Shown: positions 53,442 through 64,000 of the stretch, one piece after another
Position numbering within the stretch: the stretch's first letter is position 1
Layout of the letters: every line of letters starts with the position of its first letter
DNA from: Chrysomallon squamiferum
Taxonomy: Eukaryota > Mollusca > Gastropoda > Neomphalida > Peltospiridae
Assembly: GCA_012295275.1 (NCBI GenBank)
Contig: CM022678.1
Location: forward strand, 12,990,592-13,054,591
Direction of reading: 5' to 3'
DNA: 64,000 nucleotides
The notes under the pieces: model-generated
Told to the model about the DNA's origin: nothing
Database searches by the model: none
What the model saw: only the letters and a program-made list of their open reading frames with translations
Program-made: the position numbers and the translations under genes

Positions 53442-53586
53442 GGGGCGTGGCTATCGCTGCGATACCAGCACGTGGGTAAGATAAGACCTGCGCTGATGGG
53501 CGTGGCTTTGACAAGCTAATAGGAATGGGTAGCAATCGGCGAAGTATACAAATACCCGAGGTTTTTCTGAAGCAGTCTAGTGATAG
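53442..53586 (+). promoter_or_regulatory. Putative core promoter of the RBM24-type gene
   Basis: Two identical GGGCGTGGCT boxes (53443-53452 and 53498-53507), which are Sp/KLF-type sites, a CACGTG E-box near 53469, and a TATA-like TATACAAAT at 53545-53553. Initiation would fall near 53575-53585, giving a leader of about 300 nt. That leader ends with a TA run at about 53827-53852 and the start context TTACCATGG. Confidence 0.45.
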
Positions 53587-53886
53587 ATATAACACGATCA
53601 CTCCAGTTTAGTGTTCTTTAATTCAACGTTACCTTCAGAGAGCTGGATTTTCAGTAGTATATCTGTATTTATTATTCATTCGTTCTTCTCGCCGTCTTTG
53701 TTGTTTATCCTTGCACTCGTACTGTCAGGTCTTTTTACTAGTGATTGAATCTTCGACAAGCCTTTCATTCCACGTTCAGGAGAAGGAAGAAAAAGTTGTA
53801 TATCTACTGTAAAAAAAAGAAAGAAGATATATTTATATATATATATATATATATTTATTTGTAATATATTTATTTAAAAAATTACC

Positions 53887-55414
53887 ATGGCAACCACACC
53901 AGTTTCGATCCAAAACGGAGGAATTTCGCAGAAGGATACGACGTTCACAAAGATTTTTGTTGGGGGTTTACCCTACCACACGACTGACCAGTCGCTGAGG
54001 GAGTACTTTGACAAGTTTGGTGACATCGAGGAGGCCGTCGTCATTACAGACAGACAGACAGGCAAGAGCAGAGGCTACGGCTTTGTAAGTACACGTTTTT
54101 AGTCTTTTTTAGCACTTTGTCGTGCTCTTCTAACTGGCCCAGCTTTCTTTATATTTAATACTTCTTCTTTTCTCTTCATAAATGTAATAATTCACTCTGT
54201 CCACTTACCCCCAGTGCTAACCCCGCCCTAACATGAGCTGTGGATCCTTACCTGATCCAGTCATAAACAAAACGGTTTATAATTAATGAAGTTACGGTGA
54301 TTGTTAACGTTAGTTTTCTACATATTCTGTCAAGTGTTTGTTAACTGCGCCATGAGAGGGAGGACATGGGGGGAGGGCTGTGTATGGTGAACGGAATGAT
54401 GGATGTAAGGAAACATGGGGAGATGTATAATTAAGCAATATTTTGCTTACTTTATTTTTTAAATAATACAGGAGAAAAATACGATCAGTCACATCTAAAT
54501 TTTATTCATACCATCGTATCACTATTATGAAGATATCATTATTTTGCTGTTATTGATTCGATTACAAGCACAAATGAAGCATTCACACATATACACAAAC
54601 TGTCGATATTAAATTTCCATCATTTGTTTGCTTGACTGGTTTTTCCTCTTTTTTCTCTTTGCTTTCTTTTCTTTCCTTATTTTCAAATTCTATCTAATCA
54701 TTTGTTCTTCTCTCTTTCCTTTTACATCCATCTCACATTGGTTTGTTTTATTCCTTTCATTATATTTTCTATTACTTGCTTTATTCAGTGCCTTTCTTTA
54801 TTCTATTTTCTTCATTCCCTCCTTTTTACCGTTCTCATTCTTCCTTTCTTTCTTCGCTTCTTTTTATTAGACAGCCAGTTAATATATCTCCCTCCCGCTG
54901 CTAAATGCTTTCTAAAATTACAATGTCTATGACGTCATCGTATCCAGTGAATTCCAATTCTCGAGAAATAAACGGATCGCCTGCTTATTCGACTGGCGAG
55001 ATTACAAGTAAACAGATCATTTTTAAATCACTGGTACAAGCTTTATAATATAAATTTAATTAAATACAAGTAATAGTAAATGTACAGTTCTGTGTTATGA
55101 TGATTGTACCGTATTCCCAGTCGTCTATATCAGAAATTCTCACATCGGGCGCTAGAGTTTATTTTGATGTGGTGAAAATAAAGTGGCCGCTATAAACGCG
55201 ATATATTTATAAATCTCTGATATCTTCACTACCCACACATTGTACTTCTCTGTGACCTGCATCAAATTTAACCCAGCGATGTCAACCTTGAAGATTGGGC
55301 GTTTAGAAAACTATAATTATGTACTCATCTGAACGATTTACATATAGTAATTTTATACGTTCAATTCAAAATGTAAAGAAATTGTTACACAATTAGATAA
55401 AACAGTTAATAACA

Positions 55415-55487
<73 letters not shown>

Positions 55488-58400
55488 TTAAATGTGATGT
55501 TATATATTATGATCATACCCTAGCCATGGCTATTTTTAAAATCATTCAATGCTAATTTATAATTAAAACAAGCCTTTAATTAATGTATTTGCCCTTTTTT
55601 ATGTTAAAATTCCCCTTTATCTAAATCAAATCCATTATTATAATTGTATTAATTTAAAATACATTGATTTATAAACTAATTAGTTTTTACCATTCTAACA
55701 TAGCCAGGTATATCCCGTTCCACTCGTTATTCAAAGCAGTTCCACACAAATTTTTTTATCTTGTTTAATCTTGTGTGTTTTTACTTAACTGTTAATACAT
55801 TTCTTCAGCTACCCGCGTATTGCAACCAGTTCTACAGATAAAAAGTGTTACTCTCCATAAACATTAGTTCTGTACTTCTACCCCGCCTTGTCAAGTACAC
55901 CCCCTGCGTAGTTCACTGTAACGTGCTCTTCTGGGCTGTCCACTGCTAGAAAGTAATTTAGTTCTCTATTCATTAATGTGTTTTATGGTAATTACTGAGA
56001 TCTCTTCAAAACCCCAAGAGAAAACACTTCAAATCTCTCTACCTTGATAAACCGTTATGCCCCAAATTCATTTATTCTTTTCTCTTTATACATAAGCAAT
56101 TTTTGTTAACTGACATATACTCTAACTCCACTCCAACAAAAAATATTTAGTATTCTACAATACTGCACATATAATTATGTTTCTTTCATATTCTAACCTC
56201 TAAAGTTCAGTAATTATACACACAAGACAGATTTGTTAAAAGTTCTGTGATAAAACTGTCCTCTTTTCTAAAAACTCTTACGATACAAAACAGTCCGTTC
56301 TGTTAATATCACACTCTTCTACGTTATAACTAATATTTATTTTATTTCTATCATATATTACCAACACAGCTCAAATCAAAAAATATTCTGTACAATCTTC
56401 TATTATACCCTGTTCCCCACTACACTGTTATATTCCAAAGAATATTAAAAATTCATATAAAATAGCGTATCGTCTGTCCAATATTTATCCACTAGAAAAA
56501 AATATATTACACGTATACCCTCTTCTACCCTCTTAATCTGTTACAATGCAAAATTGATTAATTATCTGTATAAACTATTTGTTAGAACATTTTGTTGTTT
56601 GTCTGTTGGCTCTTTATATCCGTTAATGAACAAGCAGCCTTATGTTATCAGAAATCTTTACACTCGGCGATTGATTAATTACTAGCAATTTCTTAGCAGC
56701 TGAGTCACGTCTGGCGCTCGCTGTAACACGGTGACACCAGCCGGCGCATTACACAACAGTTTTAGCTGTTTCGTTGTATTGACACACCCAGCCACCCTGA
56801 ACGCTGCGCAGACTTCAATGTGAAACCGTTATACCCAGCATTTGTGTTAACGAAGACTCCTCATTCCCCAGCGGAAGGAAAACTCTGTCAGCCGTAAACA
56901 CCAGACAATCAATTAATTAGTACGTAGCTAGCGTGTGTCCATCCATCCGTAACCCTCGTTAACACATTCTTCAGCTTTGTCCCACGTAGATTACTTACTC
57001 AAACAACCTTTCGTTAGTTTCATGAACGATCTAGTTTTCAAATAAACTATAGCTTCCTTTTTCTTTCTTTCTTTTTTCCCCTACATACCTGCTTTAAATA
57101 TTGCCTATTTGTTATACAGTTTTTAATTATAAACCTCATGTAATACAAACTAATTACATAACAAAATAACAACCTATTTTCAAATTTCGATTATTTCACT
57201 AGAATATAAGATATCGTTTAGATTGCTCACATAACTAGTATAAGTAGAATTGTCTTTGCCTAATGTTTTATTATTTTACTTACATAATAAGAACTTTCAG
57301 TCAAATAACACACAACCTAAATCAACATATTTTAAAACTGTTGACAAAAATTAAAGGTTTGCTAAATATTAAATTATTTTTTTTATTATTATTTTTTTTC
57401 CCCATAGATAGATTTTCTTATTTGATAGAGAATTATGTCTCAAATAGCGAATAACCTAAATCAACAAATTCTAAAACAACAGTCTAATACTTCAGTTCAG
57501 CTTATGCCAGCAGAGATTTTACAAAACATTTTCGTGCTGTGTGTTGCACTGTTTTAGTGCAGATTTAAAAAGGTCACACAAAATTGCCTCATCTTACTTC
57601 GGTCAACTAAACGAATTTATCCTTCTCACCTACATCCTATCTTTTTAACCCAGAAAACCAGTACACCGCAAATCCTAAAATCTGCTTGAGTTAATTTACC
57701 TGATACCTTTAGAGATAATACCCCGTATTCCCCCCACCCGCGACCCCCTAGTCCCGGGTGTCACGTTCGCTGTGAAGTGATACCCTGCTGTACAGTGCAA
57801 GATCGTGTAGTTTTAAATAAATGTAAACCGAGTTTATTAATTCATTTAGATATATGTTTTATTACTACTCAGTGTTAGATTATATACTTGTTATTCTTTT
57901 TTAATATTTTATAGTTACAGAATTATAATTAAAATAACACACACAAACAACAACAACAACAAACAAACAAAAAAAAAAAAAAGCTGTTTATAAACTGATG
58001 TATTTTATATCTGCTTCCTTTTAACTAGTGTCGATATAAGGTGCTATTTTCTTAAAACTTAATGTAGATATATGTTTTGTATTATACTTAATGTATCCAT
58101 AAAATATATTTTTGAAAATACTAAACGAAATAAGGCGTAATTTTTTAATATTTAATGTAGGTATATAAGGGGTCTTTTTTATTTTTTAAACTATTAATAT
58201 AGATATACTATTCTTTTATTGTTCTTTTTAGTATACTTAATGCAGATCGATATATAAACATGTTATTTTTTGTAACGTACTTAAAGCAGATATATAACGT
58301 TTTTAAAAATACTTAACATAGATCTGTATATAATGTTTTATTTAATACTTAACAGATAACACGTTTTTTTAAATACATAAACCTGTTTTTATGTTGTTGT

Positions 58401-60648
58401 GTTTTTTAAATATGTAACGTGTAATTTTTTAATACTTAAGGTGGATTTATAAGGTGTTGTATTTCGAGCACTAATATAGATACAACGCGACTTGTTTAGT
58501 AAGTGAAGAGCGCTGTCACTCCGTGTTGACTGACTCCAAAGCGTAAAGGCAGAGAAAGACAAGTTTTTGTACAACTGAATCGTCGCGCAGGTCGGCGTGT
58601 GTATTATAACACCGTACTCATCGATTGATCTGCAATAAAACTCAAGCTTCAGCGATTTTGTGGCAGGCTTTCATAAATATGTAAAACAGTGGGACACACA
58701 AGAGTTTGTACATGGACGAAAATTGGGACAAAAACTGGGTGTACCCGCTTTGTAAATTGGGACCTGTCAGAATTAGCTAGGGACAGTCGGTGTGCGGACG
58801 TGAACAGGGACAGAAACGTACACTAGTTGTAAACTGGGATTGTTTTTGCTACAAGATGAGGTGTAAGCTGGGACAGCAATGGTTACCGCTATAACCCGGG
58901 TATATCCCGGCTTGCACTCTGGGTCACACTAAAGTCACTGATGTCTGAAACCGGACGTACCCGGCTTTGAAACTGGGTCAGCCTGTTTGTCGGATAACGG
59001 GCTCGCTGTGCAAAGAAACGTCGAGTTGCGTGCATCTCTCGTCGTGTGATAACAATCTACACTTCACGCTTCAGTCGCTGGAAGACGTTTTTCTTCTTCT
59101 TTTTTCCCTCGGTTTTAATTCAGTGTAGCAGCCACGCAGCAATCTGACACAGACGCCGAGCACTGCAGAGAGAAAACGCGTTAGAAGTCACGACTCGTGT
59201 GAAGCAGAACTGAACGTTTTTGTCTCGGGTGGAGAGGTTTGTGTTCTTCGTGAATACCGAGAGAAGTGTGAAACATCCAAACAAATGTCCAACAGAAAAT
59301 AGGTAAAAATAAAAATGTTCTTAGGGAGTGGCGAAAGTGGGTGAAGAAACAGAATGCAACAGGGGAAGAGAAAGAAGAAAAAAAAAAAAAAAAAAAAAAA
59401 GAAATGGAATAATTTGAAAAATAAAAAAGACGTCTGCAAAATCCATTGAAGCAGAAATTAGGTCCAGCGCTAATGTAGAGAGCGTTAATGGGAACTGCTA
59501 AGGGAAATAATGTGAAAATATAACAGAACATGAACTTCTGCAACAAATTTCTAAGTTTTAACTACCAAGTAATATCCCATGAATGTTTGTGTGTGTTTGT
59601 ATATGAAAGCATTTGCATGTGCGTGGATAAGTGGCAGAACACGAGAATATGGGTGAGGAAAGAATGAATTTAAAACTCTTCGGTTTAAACCACACAGCGA
59701 GCAGTTTCTCTCACTCTTTTCAGAACGTGGCGTTTTTGTAACGTCTTGAATTTGTGAAGTCCCGTATTAAAACAAAGCGTGACGTATGTTTCATCGTCTT
59801 CTCTCAGGACAGACCTGTCAGTCACCTTCCTCAACGTGTTGTTAGTCTTACACGTGCGAGTTGCGTCCACGGATCTTACCAAACCTCTGTACAGTCGTAT
59901 TTCTCATCACGAGTTTCTTCTTTAACACAGCTCTCACCAAACCTCTGTACAGTCGTATTTCTCATCACGAGTTTCTTCTTTAACACAGCTCTTACCAAAC
60001 CTCTGTCACCACGAGTTTCTTCTTTAACACAGCTCTTACCAAACCTCTGTACAGTCGTATTTCTCATCACGAGTTTCTTCTTTAACACAGCTCTTACCAA
60101 ACCTCTGTACAGTCGTATTTCTCACCACGAGTTTCTTCTTTAACACAGCTCTTACCAAACCTCTGTACAGTCGTATTTCTCATCACGAGTTTCTTCTTTA
60201 ACACAGCTCTTACCAAACCTCTGTACAGTCGTATTTCTCATCACGAGTTTCTTCTTTAACACAGCTCTTACCAAACCTCTGTACAGTCGTATTTCTCATC
60301 ACGAGTTTCTTCTTTAACACAGCTCTTACCAAACCTCTGTACAGTCGTATTTCTCATCACGAGTTTCTTCTTTAACACAGCTCTTACCAAACCTCTGTAC
60401 AGTCGTATTTCTCACCACGAGTTTCTTCTTTAACACAGCTCTTACCAAACCTCTGTACAGTCGTATTTCTCATCACGAGTTTCTTCTTTAACAGCATTTT
60501 GTACCAGAAGAAAAATGATTTATTTGCTCTTTATTATGGATAACCAATTTATTTTTAACTGATTTTGTACCAGATATTTAGAACTTGATTATGGATAACC
60601 AATTTTTACTGAATTTGTTTCAGATATTAGAACTGATAATACTATTAC

Positions 60649-60731
<83 letters not shown>

Positions 60732-62225
60732 CACACACACATACACAGAGCGAGAGAAAGAGAGTGAGAACAAGCTTAGAGAATGCAGAAACTGGCTGAT
60801 AAATGGTTTAAAAGTGACATATTTAATAACATGATTTACTGACTTTCACCTACCCATTGATATTACATGTATTAATAATAATAATCATAATAATAATAAC
60901 AATAAATAAACTCGGCCATATTTTAATTACACGACTGCCCTCCATTCCATGCTAGGCCTTTCTGGAGCCAGTCTACTTAAGACTTTCTGCGTGTCAGGTT
61001 TTATTTATAATCTAACTTGATATTTCCGTGATACGTTTCACCTTACACAGATCAGTAATTTCGTTCAAACCTTCCTAACACGCATGTGTCACAAACGCCA
61101 TATTGTTCCGCTGTGCCGCGTAGCCGGCGAAATTAGCGTAACAAACGTAAGCCGAAAACCAGTCGATCAGACCGTCTTGGGTTTCAAAAGATCTGGTAAT
61201 CACCGATGCAGACGGCAAATAACCGCGAAGCCGAAAATCACCGATGAAACTGGCGCGTAATACGCAGCTTGCGCGTTCTGTTTATTGTGATAAACTTACG
61301 TAATGAAAAGATACAGTACGTTAGGGTTGGCTTCAGTTGCCAAATAAATTATCGCGCAAATTGTATTCCATGGGGAATTAATTTGTTTCCATTCAGAAAA
61401 ACAATTACGATAATTATAGAAGAGTCCCGCGGGATAAAGCGAAATTAGTTTCTTCCGAAAATCTCACATATTTAGTTCCGGCAGCATCGGAATTTCTATA
61501 TGTATGTTTTATTAGAACCAAGCTCTCCGGCTCAAAGACGTAGTTTTCACATTGTTTGTGCAATTAAAGGAATACTACTAATGCTAGAAATAGCGAGGTA
61601 TACAAATCTACCTCCTGCTTGCAACCCCCAAAACCCAAAAAAAAATGAAATAAAATAAAAAATATGAAATAATAAAAAAATAATAAAAAATAAGTGTAGC
61701 TATAGTTTTAAAAAATCATTGAAAAAGGTGAATAGTGGTCTCATCATCATGATCATCATTATCATCAAGATGATAATCATCACGAACGTCATCATAATCC
61801 TATATTATTAACACCACAACCACTATCATCAGTATCATCATCATCACCATCATCAATATAATCATTATCATCACTATAAATCATCACCATCATCGTCATT
61901 ATCACCATCACGACAAAATCAAGATCATAACATCATTATAAAGCGTCGACGTTAACATCATCGGCAAAGTGAATGTTGTTGATTTCCAAACAAACGTCCA
62001 GGACGTGCTGAAGATAAACTAAATTAAGATTAAAAGAGATTTGCTGATTATTGTCAGACAGCCGCCTCGCTCCTGACATCGTGAACTACACCGTCATTCT
62101 CCTCACAGTCCTCACAGTCGCGACTTGTGTCCTGCACTGAACTACACTGTCCAGTTCTTCTTTGTTTCTTTTATTTTCTTTTTATATTCTTCTTCTTCTT
62201 CTTCTTCTTCTGCTTCTTCTTCTTC

Positions 62226-62268
<43 letters not shown>

Positions 62269-62901
62269 GTTATTATTTTTAAGAATTATATCTATAGTAA
62301 TTAATAATTGTAAAAGCATAATACTAGTTAGTGTAGCAGTGTAATGGTGTAATAGTTGTAGTAGTTGTAGCAGAAGTATGAATTGTTCCAACAGTAGTTG
62401 TTATAGTATTTTTAAAGTAAAAACGTTACTTACGGTTTTGGAAAAGGCCACAATCTTGATATTATTATTATTAGTGGTAATAGTTTCTGCAATATCTTCT
62501 TTATCTAAAGTTTAATCAATTTAAAATAGTACCAACCATTTGAAAACGAATAAAAATCTTAATATATTTAGCAAATTAATAAATTAAACAATATATAACA
62601 AAAGATGAATCACTCCTTACTTTACCACACCCTTAGTTATGTATATGCGTACCAAGTTTAAGCGTACAGGTAAACATCAAAGCGCCAGGTATGCACTAAC
62701 ATTGTGTTTATATAACACCTTGAATAAACACTTGCAGTAAATTGTCAGAGAACACAATATGTAGTATCTAGTCGGACAAGAAAAAACTAATTAAATCAAT
62801 GACGTCACTAGAACAGGTAAGATATGTGGAGGATAGAAGATAAAAGTAAGAAATAAACTTTAACAGCTGACGAATGTTTACTTGCGTAGCGTTGTTCTTA
62901 C

Positions 62902-62945
<44 letters not shown>

Positions 62946-63277
62946 ATCTGTCTGTATAGGTGCATATACATATAATCATATACGTGTGTGTATGTTATAT
63001 TTACACACATACATACACACATGATAAATATATATATATCTATGTCTACGCCTGCATGCCTGTAAAAATGTTCATACGTAAATATTACATGTGTTTATTT
63101 CCTGTATAGTTTATTTATTTATTTATTTGTTTATTTGTTTATTTTTCCAGGTCACCATGTCTGACAGAGCTGCGGCTGAACGCGCCTGCAAAGACCCCAA
63201 CCCAATCATCGACGGAAGAAAAGCAAACGTGAACTTAGCGTATCTAGGAGCGAAACCCCGAGGAAACCTCCAGTCAA
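53887..63277 (+). CDS. RBM24/RBM38/SUP-12-type RNA-binding protein (3'-partial)
   Basis: The family binds GU-rich RNA and controls splicing and mRNA stability, notably in muscle (vertebrate RBM24 and RBM38, worm SUP-12). Exon 1 is 53887-54084 (66 codons, donor TTT|GTAAGT). Exon 2 is 63151-63277 (42 codons plus one base, donor A|GTAAGT). The single RRM covers about residues 21-97. RNP2 is IFVGGL (23-28), and RNP1 is RGYGFVTM (62-69), split by the 9,066-bp intron after [32 protein letters not shown] and [13 protein letters not shown] are hallmark strings of this family. The ATG has A at -3 and G at +4. The C-terminal low-complexity part lies beyond 64000. Whether it is the single invertebrate orthologue of RBM24 and RBM38 cannot be told here. 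Confidence 0.95.
54085..56639. other. RBM24-type intron 1, first part
   Basis: No exon supported. Pyrimidine-rich at 54630-54870, (AAT)n at 55417-55487, otherwise AT-rich unique sequence. Confidence 0.7.
55417..55487. repeat. (AAT)n microsatellite
   Basis: About 23 uninterrupted AAT triplets in the large intron. Confidence 0.95.
56640..56960. promoter_or_regulatory. Candidate intronic enhancer
   Basis: Complex, GC-richer block in an AT-rich intron. Contains CGATTGATTAATTAC (homeodomain type), GCAGCTGAGTCACG (CAGCTG E-box of the MyoD type next to TGAGTCA, the AP-1 consensus), and CAATCAATTAATTAG near its end. A muscle-type E-box would suit an RBM24-type gene, but this is inference from motifs. 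Confidence 0.35.
56961..58685. other. RBM24-type intron 1, middle part
   Basis: No exon supported. AT-rich unique sequence with a C-rich patch at 57718-57762 and loosely repeated TTAATGTAGATATAT-like phrases at 58050-58450. Confidence 0.6.
58686..58990. repeat. Diverged repeat built on ACTGGGAC/TTGGGAC
   Basis: About ten irregularly spaced GGGAC, CTGGG and CCCGG(C/G)T phrases within 300 bp, as in a decayed minisatellite. No reading frame is sustained. Confidence 0.45.
59874..60494. repeat. 58-bp tandem array in RBM24-type intron 1
   Basis: About eleven nearly identical units. The unit includes ACCTCTGTACAGTCGTATTT, a CTCATCACGAG or CTCACCACGAG variant, and TTTCTTCTTTAACACAG. One unit near 59998-60015 lacks about 18 bases. 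Each unit has a pyrimidine tract followed by ACACAG, which resembles a 3' splice site in the sense orientation of the gene. Confidence 0.93.
60653..60731. repeat. (TA)n followed by (GATA)n
   Basis: A TA run of about 30 bp passing into twelve GATA tetranucleotides. Confidence 0.95.
61020..61580. promoter_or_regulatory. Candidate intronic regulatory block
   Basis: About 560 bp of complex sequence between microsatellites, rich in CpG and in phrases such as GCGAAATTAGCG, AAAATCACCGATG, TTGTGATAAAC and CGCGCAAATTG. No coding frame. The sharp contrast to its surroundings suggests selective constraint. Confidence 0.35.
61741..61930. repeat. Degenerate (ATC)n zone
   Basis: Imperfect ATC/ATCATCACC triplets with many substitutions. 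Confidence 0.85.
62184..62269. repeat. (CTT)n followed by (AAT)n and (ATT)n
   Basis: Three adjacent triplet runs; AAT and ATT meet head-on and form an inverted repeat. Confidence 0.9.
62903..62942. repeat. (GT)n microsatellite
   Basis: About 20 GT repeats, 208 bp upstream of the acceptor of RBM24-type exon 2. GU-rich RNA is the type bound by this protein family. Confidence 0.95.
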
Positions 63278-64000
63278 GTAAGTCACCTCGCCCCTCGCCC
63301 CACCTCGCCCCATTTTTGTATTTCTCTTATCAAGTATTTTCTAAATATTTTCCAATTTTCTTTTCTTATGATATTATACTTAATTTCGCTTGCGAATATA
63401 GCATATTCTTCTTCTTCTTATTAATTAAGTTCTTCAATTAAATATAACTAAGGTATGTGCAGAAAAACAAACACAGTCAGATGCTGACCTTGAAGGAGCT
63501 CCCCCCACACACTAACCTTCATTTTTCACAGCTATGCCGGACTCGCTAATCGATTTAACAGTTGACAAAACGTGTATCGAATCACCAACATGTATTTTTG
63601 CAGGGGCGGAGTTTGATACAAAATTATTTGGCCAGTTCAGAACTTACTTAAATTTAAGTTCCAGGAGAGGAAAAAAAAAAAAAAAACCAGTGAAAATGTT
63701 TCATTTAGTTTTGATCAAAGAAATATTTAAACACTAGAAAATATAAAATATACGATGTCTAAAATCACAGATTAAGAACTGATAACTTCCAATATTTCCA
63801 TCAGTAAAACACTCAAAATCCACACGCCCACAAAAAAAAAAAAAAAAAAAAAAAAAAATAAAATAAAATAAAATAAAATAAAATAATAAAACTAATAAAC
63901 GACTGTAACTTTCGCGGGTAACAAGATGTTTAAAATCCCACACGTCTGACTGTAGCCCACTCGACAGGCTGCTGAGATCGGGTTAAAGTCGAGTGAAGAG
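63278..64000 (+). other. Intron 2 of the RBM24-type gene (partial)
   Basis: Starts with the donor GTAAGT. T-rich and A-rich tracts (63669-63686, 63830-63858). An open stretch after a weak acceptor at 63531 is not convincing as an exon. Confidence 0.6.

Noticed and set aside
59754-60143. 129-codon frame in the 58-bp array
   Set aside because: The unit is not a multiple of three and the frame survives only because of one shortened unit. It is inside the RBM24-type intron.
63532-63737. Open frame after a possible acceptor at 63531, in phase with RBM24-type exon 2
   Set aside because: No good donor follows, it runs into a poly-A tract, and it does not resemble the next part of the protein family.

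Overview
The window is nuclear DNA from an animal: genes are split by GT-AG introns, intergenic DNA is strongly AT-rich and crowded with microsatellites, and the proteins are metazoan families. Protein style and repeat content suggest a lophotrochozoan, most likely a mollusc; this is inference and I cannot name a species. No bacterial-type operons, CRISPR arrays, rRNA or convincing tRNA genes were seen.

Left side (1-22.5 kb), gene-dense: three tetraspanin genes lie head-to-tail on the + strand. TSP-A (399-3338, 5' end outside the window) and TSP-B (7189-10520) are a recent tandem duplicate pair whose similarity extends about 1.2 kb past the stop. TSP-C (14746-18300) is an older, fully intact paralogue with the same exon lengths (228, 75, 111, 198, 84 nt in phase 0). 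TSP-A has a one-base deletion in its last exon. TSP-B has an exon 2 scrambled with the neighbouring minisatellite, plus a -1/+1 frameshift pair that erases the CCG motif. A remnant of a mariner/IS630-like transposon sits in a TSP-C intron. On the - strand, convergent with TSP-C, is a complete four-exon acireductone dioxygenase gene (ADI1 type, 178 aa, all four metal ligands present).

Middle (22.6-53.4 kb), a gene desert: I find no believable exon in about 31 kb. It holds many microsatellites and three larger tandem arrays: a 29-bp unit at 36.2-37.0 kb, a 41-bp unit at 39.2-39.7 kb and a 36/38-bp satellite at 40.6-43.1 kb. Between them are islands of complex, homeodomain-motif-rich sequence that look like candidate cis-regulatory elements. 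A desert next to a developmental regulator fits this, but their function is inferred.

Right side (53.4-64 kb): an RBM24/RBM38/SUP-12-type RNA-binding protein gene begins at 53887 (+). Its single RRM is split by a 9.07-kb intron inside RNP1, and the second exon ends at 63277; the rest lies beyond the window. The intron holds two complex non-repetitive blocks and a 58-bp tandem array in which every unit carries a 3'-splice-site-like sequence.

The three gene types (membrane organiser, methionine-salvage enzyme, RNA-processing factor) are not functionally linked as far as the sequence shows. The most notable findings are the divergent fates of the tetraspanin duplicates and the motif-bearing tandem arrays.
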